A stretch of DNA of 64,000 bases from Peptococcaceae bacterium CEB3 (GTDB lineage: Bacteria; Bacillota; Desulfitobacteriia; Desulfitobacteriales; Desulfitobacteriaceae), in assembly GCA_001029295.1 (NCBI GenBank), contig LDXJ01000063.1, forward strand, positions 470,063 to 534,062, given 5' to 3'. Both the position numbers and the translations under genes were made by a program. Positions 7,865 to 16,203 of this stretch are shown one piece after another (the stretch's first letter is position 1; every line of letters starts with the position of its first letter). The notes beneath the pieces are model-generated. The model did not search any database and had not been told where the DNA came from. It worked only from the letters and a program-made list of their open reading frames with translations.

Positions 7865-8978
7865 GCTCATCGTCCCCCTTTCTGTTTACACTGAGATATC
7901 TTGAGACAGTGGTCGATGGTATTTGGGTTATCATAGAGATATCTCTTAAGCTCAAGCTGGAAGATTCTATTTTTAGTATTCTGCAGATATTAATCTTATC
8001 TTCTTTTGTTGCCAAAGGCTTTATTTTGTATAATTCCGATAATGCAATTATTTGTAGCGGTTCGTCTGGGCTCAGGAATGCTCTCCGTTTCATATGCTCG
8101 CTTAGCTTACATATATCAGCGGCATTTATATCTTTCGTGTGCTTGACTAAATAATCCAAAGTATCTCTCTTCAAATTATCTCCGAATTTCCCGAGATGCC
8201 TAATTAGTAAAGACCGGCGTTCACGCTCATCGGGCATGGAAATGGTTAAGGTTCGGTCAAATCGCCTCCATATAGCTTTATCAAGAAGCTCAGGATGGTT
8301 AGTGGCGCCGATAATTACACAGGAGGAAGGACAGTCCTCCAATTCCTTTAATAGCACATTTACTAAGCGCTTCAATTCGCCTAAATCACCAGCATCATCT
8401 CTCCGCTTTGCGATGGCATCCAATTCGTCTAAGAACAAGATGGTTCTCTGTGATCTCGCGTAATCGAAAATGTTTCGAATATTCTGGCCAGTCCTTCCAA
8501 GATAACTTGAAATTGATGACGCTAGGTCAAGTGTTACTATCGGTGTTTTTAACCGATATGCAAGCCAATAAGCAATATAAGTTTTGCCGACTCCGGGAGG
8601 GCCATTAAGCAATATGCTGTTAGGTGGAACGATATCTTCCCTTAGAAAATCTTTGAGCATTTGTCTTTCCTTGATAAAATCCTCAAGTTGCTGTCCGGTA
8701 AAATCTCCCAAGATCGGATCTGGAATCTCAATCGGCTCTTCGATTTTTACAAGGGAATATCTCGTTTCCTTATCGACTGGCAATGGCTGCATATCAATTG
8801 AGCGGGTTACAGAGCTATCAAGTCTTGAATAGGCTAATGCTTTGGTTATTTCCTCGGCGGCAGCAGGGTAGTCTTTTTTTATTTTCCTTGCAATCATGAG
8901 CGCTGTCGCTTCAATGTTCTTTTTATCGGCTTCCAAGCTTGAACGGACAAGTTTGGGAATTAAGTCAAATACGTTCAT
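7854..8978 (-). CDS. AAA+ ATPase partner of the S8 protease, IteA-like
   Basis: 374 aa. AAA+ core with Walker A GPPGVGKT (126-133), Walker B ILFLDE (180-185), sensor-1 Asn in GATNHPE (227) and arginine-finger region WRRFDR (237-242), as in FtsH/p97-type ATPases. A C-terminal helix-turn-helix-like segment (LSLRDISMITQIPSTTVSR, about 342-360) is unusual. The start is ATG 8978 because AAGGAG stands 8 nt before it; an in-frame ATG at 8999 lacks a ribosome site. The pairing with a cytoplasmic subtilase suggests an ATPase that senses a trigger and delivers or activates the protease. Function is inferred from the pairing. Confidence 0.8.
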   Translation of the reverse strand: MNVFDLIPKLVRSSLEADKKNIEATALMIARKIKKDYPAAAEEITKALAYSRLDSSVTRSIDMQPLPVDKETRYSLVKIEEPIEIPDPILGDFTGQQLEDFIKERQMLKDFLREDIVPPNSILLNGPPGVGKTYIAYWLAYRLKTPIVTLDLASSISSYLGRTGQNIRNIFDYARSQRTILFLDELDAIAKRRDDAGDLGELKRLVNVLLKELEDCPSSCVIIGATNHPELLDKAIWRRFDRTLTISMPDERERRSLLIRHLGKFGDNLKRDTLDYLVKHTKDINAADICKLSEHMKRRAFLSPDEPLQIIALSELYKIKPLATKEDKINICRILKIESSSLSLRDISMITQIPSTTVSRYLSVNRKGDDEHAE

Positions 8979-9019
8979 CTGTTCCACTCCTTGTAACATT
9001 ATAGTTTTGGCACAGTTAT

Positions 9020-9048
9020 ATAATAGCCTTAGATTGAGGGAATGTCAA
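9020..9048 (-). promoter_or_regulatory. Sigma-A promoter of the AAA+/S8 operon
   Basis: On the minus strand TTGACA (9048-9043) and TATTAT (9025-9020) are 17 bp apart, about 40 bp before the ATPase start. Confidence 0.75.
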
Positions 9049-9215
9049 TAGATGTTGTTCCAATTAACAGAGTATATTAAAAGTGGTACAGAAAATAAGC
9101 GCGAGGAAAGGGTCGAGATTTCGAAGGAAATACTATATTGTGCGATTGCTTGTACCGTGCTATCATCCATAGATTAGCCAAGGGACTTGTAATCATTCAC
9201 TGAGGTGACGATACC

Positions 9216-9268
9216 TTTAGGATCTTGTGCCACATGGCGTGCAGGTTCAAGTCCTGTCGCCCGCACCA
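9216..9268 (+). repeat. attR-like orphan 3' half of tRNA-Leu
   Basis: Repeats 967-1019 except for the variable-arm loop region (CCACAT instead of TCGAGA). The variable arm can still pair (TGCC/GGCG) and the T arm, acceptor 3' strand and CCA are intact, but the 5' anticodon stem and everything before it are missing. It is therefore not a working tRNA; it is the host gene's displaced 3' half. Confidence 0.85.
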
Positions 9269-9414
9269 AAAAAGGCGCCATCTGTATGATAAAAGGAACT
9301 TTATCGATAGGTGGTTTTTGTTTTGCCCGAAAGTCCAGTAATGTTGCCGGATGCGTTGATAAAGGAGTAACCCTTGCGATTGCACCCGATGGGTTATGGT
9401 CACGCTGAAAGTGG

Positions 9415-9443
9415 TTTACATAAAAAGGTCTTTTGGCTATAAT
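9415..9443 (+). promoter_or_regulatory. Sigma-A promoter of the DUF4143 ATPase gene
   Basis: TTTACA (9415-9420) and TATAAT (9438-9443) are separated by 17 bp, about 40 bp before the GTG start. Confidence 0.75.
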
Positions 9444-9481
9444 AATATTAGATATTAAATTGGTCAAAGGGGGCCTTGTTT

Positions 9482-10705
9482 GTGTACATACGCCGCCATA
9501 TGGAGGATACCGTTAATAAAATTGCGAGGATGTTTGGCGCGGTTTTAGTGACCGGTCCCCGTCAGGTTGGTAAAACCACGCTTTTGCACATGGTTACCGA
9601 AGGCATGACTTATGTCACGCTGGACGATCCCTTACTCCTGCAGTCAGCCAGAGAGGAGCCGGGAACGTTTTGCAGGAACGTGTCCTTGCCGGCATTTATT
9701 GACGAGGTCCAGTATGCACCCACCCTGTTTCCGCACATCAAAATGTCTATCGACAGGGAAAAAAAGAAAGGGCAGTTTTTCCTGTCCGGCTCGCAACAGT
9801 TCAAGATGATGAAAAATGTAGGCGAGTCCTTGGCGGGGCGCATCGGTATCCTCAGTCTGCTGGGGCTTTCGCTGCGTGAAATCAGTGGAACCCGCTTTGA
9901 TAAACCTTTTATCCCCACCTCTGGGTACTTTGCGGAAAGAGGCCGGGACTTAAAGAAAACGACCTATAAGCAGATTTGGCAGATCATACACCGGGGCAGT
10001 ATGCCGGAGTTGCACGCCAACCCAGAGATTGACTGGCAGATGTTCTATGGAGCCTACACAAAGTCCTACATTGAGAGAGACGTGCGGGAACTCACCCAAG
10101 TGGGTGATGAAGTAAAGTTCCTAAAATTCATCACGGTCATGGCGGCTTCCACTGGGCAATTGCTAAACCTCGCTTCCGTCTGCCGGGATATAGGTGTCAG
10201 TCAGCCCACCGCACATCGTTGGCTCTCTATTTTGCAGACCTCCAATCTGGTCTACTTGTTGCAGCCCTATTCCAACAATTTGACAAAACGGGCTGTCAAG
10301 ACGCCCAAAGTGTATTTTCTGGACACAGGGCTGGCCGCCTACCTGACAAGGTGGAATACACCGGATGTGATGCAAAACGGGGCGATGGCCGGGGCCTTCT
10401 TTGAAACCTTCGTGATAGCCGAGATCATTAAAAGTTACTTCAACGCGGGCGTCCTCGAACCGCCTCTCTTCTTTTATCGCGATAAAGAACAGAATGAGAT
10501 AGACCTGATCATTTCTGAAAACGGGGTACTTTATCCGATTGAAGTCAAAAAGTATGCCGACCCGAGTCGCAAAGACGTCGAGGCGTTTTCGGTGTTGGAC
10601 AAAATCAGCGGGGTTGTGCGGGGCCCCGGTGGCGTCATTTGTCTGTATGAAGACCTGGTCGGGCTGAAAGATGATGACAGAGTGATACCGGTAACGATGA
10701 TTTGA
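9482..10705 (+). CDS. AAA_14/DUF4143 family ATPase
   Basis: About 407 aa. N-terminal P-loop ATPase domain with VTGPRQVGKTTLL and the Walker B-like segment LPAFIDEVQ. A middle winged-helix region contains VCRDIGVSQPTAHRWL. The DUF4143 C-terminal domain holds a restriction-enzyme-like nuclease pattern: FYRDKEQNEIDLII, then PIEVKKYADPS. Start GTG 9482 is preferred over TTG 9476 because AAAGGGGG lies 9 nt before it. This family is widespread and uncharacterised, often near mobile DNA. The gene lies just outside the right end of the tRNA island. Confidence 0.85.
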   Translation: MYIRRHMEDTVNKIARMFGAVLVTGPRQVGKTTLLHMVTEGMTYVTLDDPLLLQSAREEPGTFCRNVSLPAFIDEVQYAPTLFPHIKMSIDREKKKGQFFLSGSQQFKMMKNVGESLAGRIGILSLLGLSLREISGTRFDKPFIPTSGYFAERGRDLKKTTYKQIWQIIHRGSMPELHANPEIDWQMFYGAYTKSYIERDVRELTQVGDEVKFLKFITVMAASTGQLLNLASVCRDIGVSQPTAHRWLSILQTSNLVYLLQPYSNNLTKRAVKTPKVYFLDTGLAAYLTRWNTPDVMQNGAMAGAFFETFVIAEIIKSYFNAGVLEPPLFFYRDKEQNEIDLIISENGVLYPIEVKKYADPSRKDVEAFSVLDKISGVVRGPGGVICLYEDLVGLKDDDRVIPVTMI

Positions 10706-10722
10706 GCAAGGATGTCTACAAT

Positions 10723-11517
10723 TTACGCGTTGCGAAAGCGGCTGAGAAACTCTTGGGTGCGTTGGTTGTGCGGGTTGCCAAACAAAGCTTGCGGAGGCCC
10801 CTGCTCCACTATTGAACCTTCCATGAAGATCACCCTGTCCGCGACTTCTTGAGCAAAAGCCATCTCATGAGTAATCACCAGCATTGTCATATTTCCCTCT
10901 TCGGCGATCTCTTTTAGAACAAGAAGAACTTCGCCGACCATTTCAGGGTCAAGGGCAGAAGTAACTTCATCAAATACCATGACTTTGGGGTGCATGACCA
11001 AAGCCCTGGCGATAGCTACTCGTTGTTGCTGTCCACCCGACAATTGCCGGGGATAGTTATCAAGTTTTGCCTCGAGGCCAACTTTCTTGAGCATACTAAT
11101 CGCTTGTTCTTTAGCTTTGTCTTTTGGGATACCTAACACATGCACCGGTGCTTCCATGACGTTTCTCAAAATTGTCATGTGCGGAAAAAGATTAAACTGC
11201 TGAAACACCATCCCCGCGTTGCCGCGAACTTTACGTAAATGCTTTTCATCCGCAGGTACCAGTTCTCCTTTTACAGTCTTGTGCCACAGCATCTCCCCGT
11301 CGATCTCAATAGTGCCGGACGTTGGTTTTTCCAAGGTTACCAACATTCGCCCTAAGGTCGTCTTTCCTGACCCACTCGGCCCAATCACAGCCACTTTTTC
11401 CGAGGGGGCAATTTCAAGGTTAATGTCTGTTAATACTTTCAAATCGCCGAATGACTTGCAGATGTTCCGATAGCGGACCATGGGCTGAACCTTCGCAGTT
11501 TCCGCATTCGTGTTCAT
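10723..11517 (-). CDS. ehuA: ABC transporter ATP-binding protein, EhuA type (ectoine/hydroxyectoine or polar amino acid)
   Basis: 264 aa. Walker [11 protein letters not shown]-loop FQQFNLFPH, signature [15 protein letters not shown], Walker [14 protein letters not shown] and the switch His in [13 protein letters not shown]. The insertion before the Q-loop ([20 protein letters not shown]) is typical of EhuA-like members of the polar amino acid group. Start ATG 11517 follows GGAGG by 6 nt; the longer frame from 11568 has no ribosome site. It is the last gene of a four-gene transporter operon (binding protein, two permeases, ATPase). The exact substrate is inferred from resemblance. Confidence 0.8.
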   Translation of the reverse strand: MNTNAETAKVQPMVRYRNICKSFGDLKVLTDINLEIAPSEKVAVIGPSGSGKTTLGRMLVTLEKPTSGTIEIDGEMLWHKTVKGELVPADEKHLRKVRGNAGMVFQQFNLFPHMTILRNVMEAPVHVLGIPKDKAKEQAISMLKKVGLEAKLDNYPRQLSGGQQQRVAIARALVMHPKVMVFDEVTSALDPEMVGEVLLVLKEIAEEGNMTMLVITHEMAFAQEVADRVIFMEGSIVEQGPPQALFGNPHNQRTQEFLSRFRNA

Positions 11518-11606
11518 GTTGTTTCCTCCAATGGTTAGTCCAAATTTCTCCAATAATCCATAACCCATAACCCATAATCCGTCTACGATGTTCGTTGGGT
11601 GAGGCC

Positions 11607-12263
11607 TTATTTTAAGTGTTGATTCAAACGGACATTGACCTGTTGTACAATTAGGGATAAAAGATTGCTCGTTATCAGAAACAAGAAACCCACCATGGTT
11701 ATCGGCTCAAGATAGCGAAATGAATTATCGCCAATGATTTTGGCCCTCTCCAAAACTTCCACCAGGGTAATGGCTGAAAGCAAGGGGGTGTCCTTGAGCA
11801 AGGCAATCAAGTAGTTGCCAAACACAGGAATCAAGGGAGGAACCGCTTGAGGTATGATAATCGTCAGCCAGGTACGCAGACGGGAAAAATTCAGGACATT
11901 CGCCGCTTCCCACTGCCCTTTCGGTACGGACTCGATCCCGGCCCGATACACTTCTGACAAATAGGTACTGTAATGGAGACCGAGTGTTAAAACTCCGGCA
12001 AGAAAGGGAGTTAAAACTAAGCCGAACTTGGGAAAAACATAAAACACAAAATACAACTGGGCAAGTAATGGGGTACTCCTGACAAATTCCACGATTGCTC
12101 CCACGGCGAGGGCCAGAGGTTTAACCCCCGAACGCTTCGCCATAGCAAACAGTAAACCAAGAATACAAGCAAGCAGAAAAGCAACAAATGTCGCACTGAT
12201 TGTAATGCGTAATGCGGCTATTAGCTGAGGCAGTACGGAAAGAGCAAATTGCCAATTCCACAT
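11607..12263 (-). CDS. ehuD: ABC transporter permease, EhuD type
   Basis: 218 aa inner-membrane permease of the HisM/GlnP class with about five membrane spans and the EAA-loop signature ([21 protein letters not shown]). The N-terminus ([14 protein letters not shown]) resembles EhuD proteins. The start is ATG 12263; GGGGAGGG overlaps the last codons of the preceding permease gene, whose stop is 2 bp away, so the two are translationally coupled. Confidence 0.75.
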   Translation of the reverse strand: MWNWQFALSVLPQLIAALRITISATFVAFLLACILGLLFAMAKRSGVKPLALAVGAIVEFVRSTPLLAQLYFVFYVFPKFGLVLTPFLAGVLTLGLHYSTYLSEVYRAGIESVPKGQWEAANVLNFSRLRTWLTIIIPQAVPPLIPVFGNYLIALLKDTPLLSAITLVEVLERAKIIGDNSFRYLEPITMVGFLFLITSNLLSLIVQQVNVRLNQHLK

Positions 12264-12265
12264 AG

Positions 12266-12913
12266 TTATGCCCTCCCCACGGTGATTTTGCGTTCAAGCC
12301 AGCGCACACCCAAAGTAAGGGGATAGGCAAGACAAAAATAAATCACCAGTACTAAGCCAAAGACCTCAGTTGTGCGTAGCGTGGTATTCTGAATCATTTT
12401 CCCCTGAAACATAAGATCATTGAGGGTTATGAGAGATACTAAGGCAGTTGATTTTAGCAATTCAATTAGGTTATTGCCGAATGTCGGAATCATGATCATG
12501 AAGGCCTGGGGTAAAATTATACGCCATGTGATTTGAGAGGGCTTCATATTGAGGACTACCCCCGCTTCAGTTTGACCTTTGGGAATGGCCAGAACCGAAC
12601 TGCGGACAACCTCTGAGCCGTAAGCTCCAAAGTTCATGCCCAAAATAAGAATTCCCGCCGCGAGAGCGGAAATGTTTACGTTAAAAAGCGGAAGGACAAA
12701 GTATACCCAAAAAAGTTGCACGAGTAAAGAAGTGCCGCGGAAGAATTCCGTATAAATTATAGCTATGGCTCGCAGCGGCCAAAACTTGGCCATGCGTGAA
12801 AACCCGACAATAAAAGAAATCACAAAAGCCAGTAATGCCGCAAATACGGTCAACTCGATTGTTACCACAGTGCCACGCAACAACTGCACTAAAATATTAA
12901 AAGGCGGGTGCAC
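12266..12913 (-). CDS. ehuC: ABC transporter permease, EhuC type
   Basis: 215 aa, HisQ/HisM class with the EAA-loop (EAGVVLNMKPSQITWRIILP) and the FRGTSLLVQLFWVYF and LLKSTALVSLITL segments characteristic of EhuC. The start is GTG 12913 with GAGGAG 9 nt upstream; an overlapping ATG is in a different frame. It pairs with the EhuD-type subunit to form the membrane channel. Confidence 0.75.
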   Translation of the reverse strand: MHPPFNILVQLLRGTVVTIELTVFAALLAFVISFIVGFSRMAKFWPLRAIAIIYTEFFRGTSLLVQLFWVYFVLPLFNVNISALAAGILILGMNFGAYGSEVVRSSVLAIPKGQTEAGVVLNMKPSQITWRIILPQAFMIMIPTFGNNLIELLKSTALVSLITLNDLMFQGKMIQNTTLRTTEVFGLVLVIYFCLAYPLTLGVRWLERKITVGRA

Positions 12914-13154
12914 ATAACCACGCTCCTCAATTTCCGCCGCCTAAGCTTGATAGACAAGGCCTTCAATAAGTGATCGTTGCGTGATCCGCCGTCTTTGTAA
13001 ACAAGTAACAAAAAACTTTGGAGCACGCAACGACAGACTCCGAGTAGCTTAGTGAATAAGATATTTGGAGTTTTAGATGGTTTCCCAATTATCCCCAATT
13101 ATCCTCAGTTATTCCCAATTACAAGCAAACGAATTAATCATTAAGATTTAGCCA
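12914..13154 (-). other. Gap inside the ehu operon with an inverted repeat
   Basis: Contains a perfect 10-bp inverted repeat, TCGTTGCGTG (12974-12983) and CACGCAACGA (13024-13033), and a run of CCAATTATCC-like short repeats (13084-13119). It may form a large hairpin that lowers transcription between the abundant binding protein and the permeases. I see no gene in it. Confidence 0.5.
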
Positions 13155-14042
13155 TTAAGATTGTTTTTGCAGAACTTGTTGTACCGTAATTCCCTTGGGC
13201 AGGTTATCTTTGGTGAAGCCGAATGGCTCAATGATCTTGAGTAATTCTCCCGATTTCTCTAACTTAGCCAACTCTTCGTTATAAGCCTTACGGAAATCAT
13301 TATCATTCTTTCTGAATACCGCGGCTCCGTAACCGACAATGCTCTTTCCGTTGATCACAGGTTGAGTAAAGTTTTGAACTTCTTCGATTTTAGGATCATT
13401 GGCTGCCTTTAAGATAGCAAGCAAAGATGGACCGGTCATTGTTATAACGTTTACCCGGCCAGCCTGAAGAGCCGCTAAGGCAGAGGGTTGATCCGGAACC
13501 GTCACGATCTGGGAAGTTTTTACACCCGATCCGGTCAGGTAGTTGTTTTCGATTCCGCCAGCCATAACGCCAACCTTGACTTTAGGATTGGCGGCAATAT
13601 CTTTATAACTGTGGAGGTTATACGGATTCCCTGCTTTAACTGCAATCGCTTCTCCCATTTGGTAATCCGGATTGGCGAAGGCAGCTTCCTTAGCCCGGGC
13701 AGGCGTGATAAACATTCCGGCAGTAATTATATCAAAACGATGGGCATTCAAACCGGGAATAAGGGAGCCAAATTCGGTAAGGACACCATTCATTTCCTTA
13801 ATCCCCAGGTTTTTGAGAATCGTCCGGGCAACTTCCACAGATTCACCGGTGAGTTTGCCGTTGGGAGTAGCGTAAGCATAAGGTTTTTCATTAGCAAAAC
13901 CGACGGTAATGTATCCCTGCTTTTTGGCTTTTTCCAAAGTTGTTTGTTGGGCACTGTTCGTGGGGTTGCCGCCGCATCCAACCAGGGAAAATATCAAGAC
14001 CGGGATTAAAGCCAAAGAGACAATAAAAGCACTTTTCTTCAT
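13155..14042 (-). CDS. ehuB: ABC transporter substrate-binding lipoprotein, EhuB type
   Basis: 295 aa extracellular solute-binding protein of family 3. A lipoprotein signal peptide ends in the lipobox LVGCGG. The mature part begins with the family pattern GYITVGFANEKPYAY and contains GKLTGESVEVARTIL and ITAGMFITPARAKE, as in EhuB. Anchored outside the membrane, it would deliver ectoine, hydroxyectoine or a polar amino acid to the EhuCD channel. AAGGAGG stands 7 nt before the ATG. A promoter with a leader of about 270 nt precedes it. Confidence 0.8.
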   Translation of the reverse strand: MKKSAFIVSLALIPVLIFSLVGCGGNPTNSAQQTTLEKAKKQGYITVGFANEKPYAYATPNGKLTGESVEVARTILKNLGIKEMNGVLTEFGSLIPGLNAHRFDIITAGMFITPARAKEAAFANPDYQMGEAIAVKAGNPYNLHSYKDIAANPKVKVGVMAGGIENNYLTGSGVKTSQIVTVPDQPSALAALQAGRVNVITMTGPSLLAILKAANDPKIEEVQNFTQPVINGKSIVGYGAAVFRKNDNDFRKAYNEELAKLEKSGELLKIIEPFGFTKDNLPKGITVQQVLQKQS

Positions 14043-14249
14043 AGATATCCTCCTTTTTATCCCTTGTAAATACTGCTTTCTTAACCAGATCTTCTTATCT
14101 CAGGTGATAGTTTCATAATTTTATCTCACCTCCCGTATTTCGTTTCATCTCCTGTAGTGCTAACACTATGGTTGTCGAAGTTCGCTTTGCTTTAAACTAA
14201 ATATGTTTCGCGCTTTCGGATGCACTTGAAAATTTAATGCAACTTGAAA

Positions 14250-14290
14250 TAAAAGGGCGACAGACTCGTCTTAACCAGACAACTTGCCCT
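14250..14290 (-). terminator. Terminator-like hairpin in the ehu leader
   Basis: On the minus strand AGGGC (14290-14286) pairs with GCCCT (14258-14254); a smaller GTCT/AGAC stem lies inside and a T-rich tract follows. It is about 25-60 nt into the predicted transcript and could attenuate the operon. Confidence 0.5.
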
Positions 14291-14319
14291 AGTAATATGA
14301 GTTGGCATCTGATGATGCC

Positions 14320-14348
14320 ATTTTACTAGTTGAGCATAGTAATGTCAA
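14320..14348 (-). promoter_or_regulatory. Promoter of the ehu operon
   Basis: On the minus strand TTGACA (14348-14343), 17 bp, TAAAAT (14325-14320). A second TTGACA sits directly before the first. The start-site region coincides with a perfect hairpin TGGCATC/GATGCCA (14303-14320). Confidence 0.65.
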
Positions 14349-14658
14349 TGTCAACCTGTAGTGTAGCCCGGACATGTGTAAGTGATTTACCGCAAGCTCA
14401 AAGAGCATAATCTGGGTTAGAGGGGTGAGTCCGAGTCAGCAAAACCAAACCAGTTTTATAGAAAGTTTGCGTGACAAGCCGAAATAATTCGATAAAAACG
14501 GCGTCCCGCCCCGGTCAGGTCTCAGCCTGGCCTTTTTCCTTGTGGTAGGGGGCATAGCGGTGGATGAAGCTTGTTTACTTTCTAAAATATCTGTATTAAT
14601 CTAATAAGTAGAATAATAGACACAGCAAATTTTGGCGGAGGGGAAGGAGAAAGATTAG
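14349..14658 (+). other. Intergenic region before the APC permease, with a terminator-like hairpin
   Basis: There is no gene here. GGTCAGG (14513-14519) pairs with CCTGGCC (14526-14532) and is followed by TTTTT (14533-14537), giving an intrinsic terminator about 120 bp before the permease. It could be an attenuator for the permease or the end of a short transcript. I recognise no known riboswitch. Confidence 0.5.
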
Positions 14659-16098
14659 ATGAACTTACTGCGGACCAAATCTGTTCAACAGTTGGTTTCC
14701 GAATCGGAAGAACAACAGACAAAACTGAAGAGGGCCCTCAGCGCCTTTGACCTAACGGCTTTGGGCATTGGGGGGATCATCGGGACGGGTATTTTCGTCC
14801 TGACCGGGATCGGGGCCAGTAATTTTGCCGGTCCGGCCCTGGTTATCTCATTTATCATGGCGGGACTGGCCAGCGGTCTCGCGGCTTTGTCTTATGCCGA
14901 GTTTGCGGCCATGATCCCGGTGGCCGGGAGTGCTTACACTTATGGCTACGCGGCCCTGGGCGAAATTTTCGCTTGGGTCATTGGCTGGGACCTTCTCTTG
15001 GAGTACGGTTTGGCTTCTTCCACCGTGGCGGTCGGTTGGTCCGGCTACTTGGTTAACCTGCTTTCCGCCATCGGAGTCAATCTGCCCGCCTGGGCCATCA
15101 ACGCTCCCGGAGCCGGAGGAATCATCAATCTGCCGGCCATCCTGATTGTGGGACTCATTGTCGGCTTGCTCACAGTTGGGGTTAAAGAGAGTAAATGGGT
15201 CAATAACATCATAGTCGTCGTCAAACTCGCTGTCATTGTGCTTTTTATTGCGGTGGGGACTTCACACGTCACAACCGCAAACTGGCATCCCTATATGCCT
15301 TTTGGTTGGGGTGGTGTCATGACGGGGGCGAGCATTATCTTTTTTGCCTATTTAGGCTTTGATGCCGTTTCCACCGCGGCGGAGGAGGCAAAAAGGCCCC
15401 AACGCGATTTACCTATCGGCCTCATGGCCTCGCTCGGGATTTCTACTGTTCTTTATATTTTGGTCACCATGATCCTAACCGGAATGGTCAATTACACGAA
15501 ACTTAATACCTCGGCGCCTGTCTCCTTCGCTCTTAATTATATCGGGCTGCACTGGGCGGCGGCACTTTTAAGCGTCGGGGCGATCGCCGGTATCACCAGT
15601 GTTTTGTTGGTGGACCTGTTTGCCCAGACCAGGATTCTCTACGCTATGTCGCGCGACGGGTTGCTGCCTCCGGTGTTTTCTTCCGTGCACCAGAAATTTA
15701 AGACTCCGCATGTCAGCACTCGGCTGGTGGGGCTTGTGGTTGCTGCCATGGCTGGTTTTACCCCTATCAAAGATTTAGCTGAGATGGCCAATATCGGTAC
15801 TCTGTTCGCCTTCGTCATAGTCTCGGCGGCGGTAATCGTCCTGCGCAAAACCAAGCCCGAACAGCGCCGTCCATTCCGGGTTCCGCTCGTGCCTTGGCTG
15901 CCGCTGCTGGCCATTGTCTCCTGCCTGTATTTAATGTACAGTTTGCCTCAGCTTACCTGGATCCGTTTTGTCGTTTGGCTGGTTGTCGGGTTGATCATCT
16001 ACTGGCGCTACGGTTCACGCCATAGTCTTTTGCAAAAAGGAGAAAATGGACGGCTGCCCGAGGAGAAGACAATGGGTACCGAGCCTCCACGGTCTTAA
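14659..16098 (+). CDS. APC-family amino acid permease
   Basis: 479 aa, about 12 predicted membrane spans. The first span carries the APC signature LGIGGIIGTGIF, which binds the amino acid backbone, and ARRAY-like features of the cationic amino acid transporter (CAT/YfnA) group follow (FAAMIPVAGSAYTY, FFAYLGFDAVSTAAEEA). The N-terminal cytoplasmic tail and hydrophilic C-terminal tail are short. A strong purine-rich ribosome site (GGAGGGGAAGGAG) precedes the ATG. Monocistronic, ended by a strong terminator. Family certain; which amino acid is unknown. Confidence 0.88.
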   Translation: MNLLRTKSVQQLVSESEEQQTKLKRALSAFDLTALGIGGIIGTGIFVLTGIGASNFAGPALVISFIMAGLASGLAALSYAEFAAMIPVAGSAYTYGYAALGEIFAWVIGWDLLLEYGLASSTVAVGWSGYLVNLLSAIGVNLPAWAINAPGAGGIINLPAILIVGLIVGLLTVGVKESKWVNNIIVVVKLAVIVLFIAVGTSHVTTANWHPYMPFGWGGVMTGASIIFFAYLGFDAVSTAAEEAKRPQRDLPIGLMASLGISTVLYILVTMILTGMVNYTKLNTSAPVSFALNYIGLHWAAALLSVGAIAGITSVLLVDLFAQTRILYAMSRDGLLPPVFSSVHQKFKTPHVSTRLVGLVVAAMAGFTPIKDLAEMANIGTLFAFVIVSAAVIVLRKTKPEQRRPFRVPLVPWLPLLAIVSCLYLMYSLPQLTWIRFVVWLVVGLIIYWRYGSRHSLLQKGENGRLPEEKTMGTEPPRS

Positions 16099-16148
16099 GG
16101 CTGGCGGGAGCCAAGAAAAGGAAAATTTTTCCGGCATAGTACTTGTTT

Positions 16149-16200
16149 CCCGCAGCCTCTCTTGTTAATATTTAATCAGGAGAGGTTGCGGGGAGGTTTT
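16149..16200 (+). terminator. Terminator of the permease gene
   Basis: CCCGCAGCCTCTC (16149-16161) pairs with GAGAGGTTGCGGG (16180-16192) and is followed by GAGGTTTTTT. The descending arm also contains the ribosome site of the next gene, so the hairpin could limit its translation. Confidence 0.75.
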
Positions 16201-16203
16201 TGT

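Larger units (their letters stand above)
967..9268. mobile_element. Genomic island inserted in tRNA-Leu(UAG), about 8.2 kb
   Basis: Bounded by direct repeats that are the 3' part of tRNA-Leu: 967-1019 inside the intact gene and 9216-9268 as an orphan fragment. The pair matches at 48 of 53 positions by my count. Serine recombinase remnants lie directly inside the left end, where an integrase is expected. Cargo is an RsgA-like GTPase, a broken methyltransferase and an AAA+/subtilase pair. No intact integrase remains, so the island is probably immobile. Confidence 0.8.

Noticed and set aside
9216..9268. Second tRNA-Leu gene
   Set aside because: Only the part from the anticodon loop to CCA is present; the acceptor 5' strand, D arm and 5' anticodon stem are missing.
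14360..14560. Known riboswitch before the APC permease
   Set aside because: Lysine, glycine, T-box and SAM consensus elements were looked for and not seen; only a terminator-like hairpin is supported.
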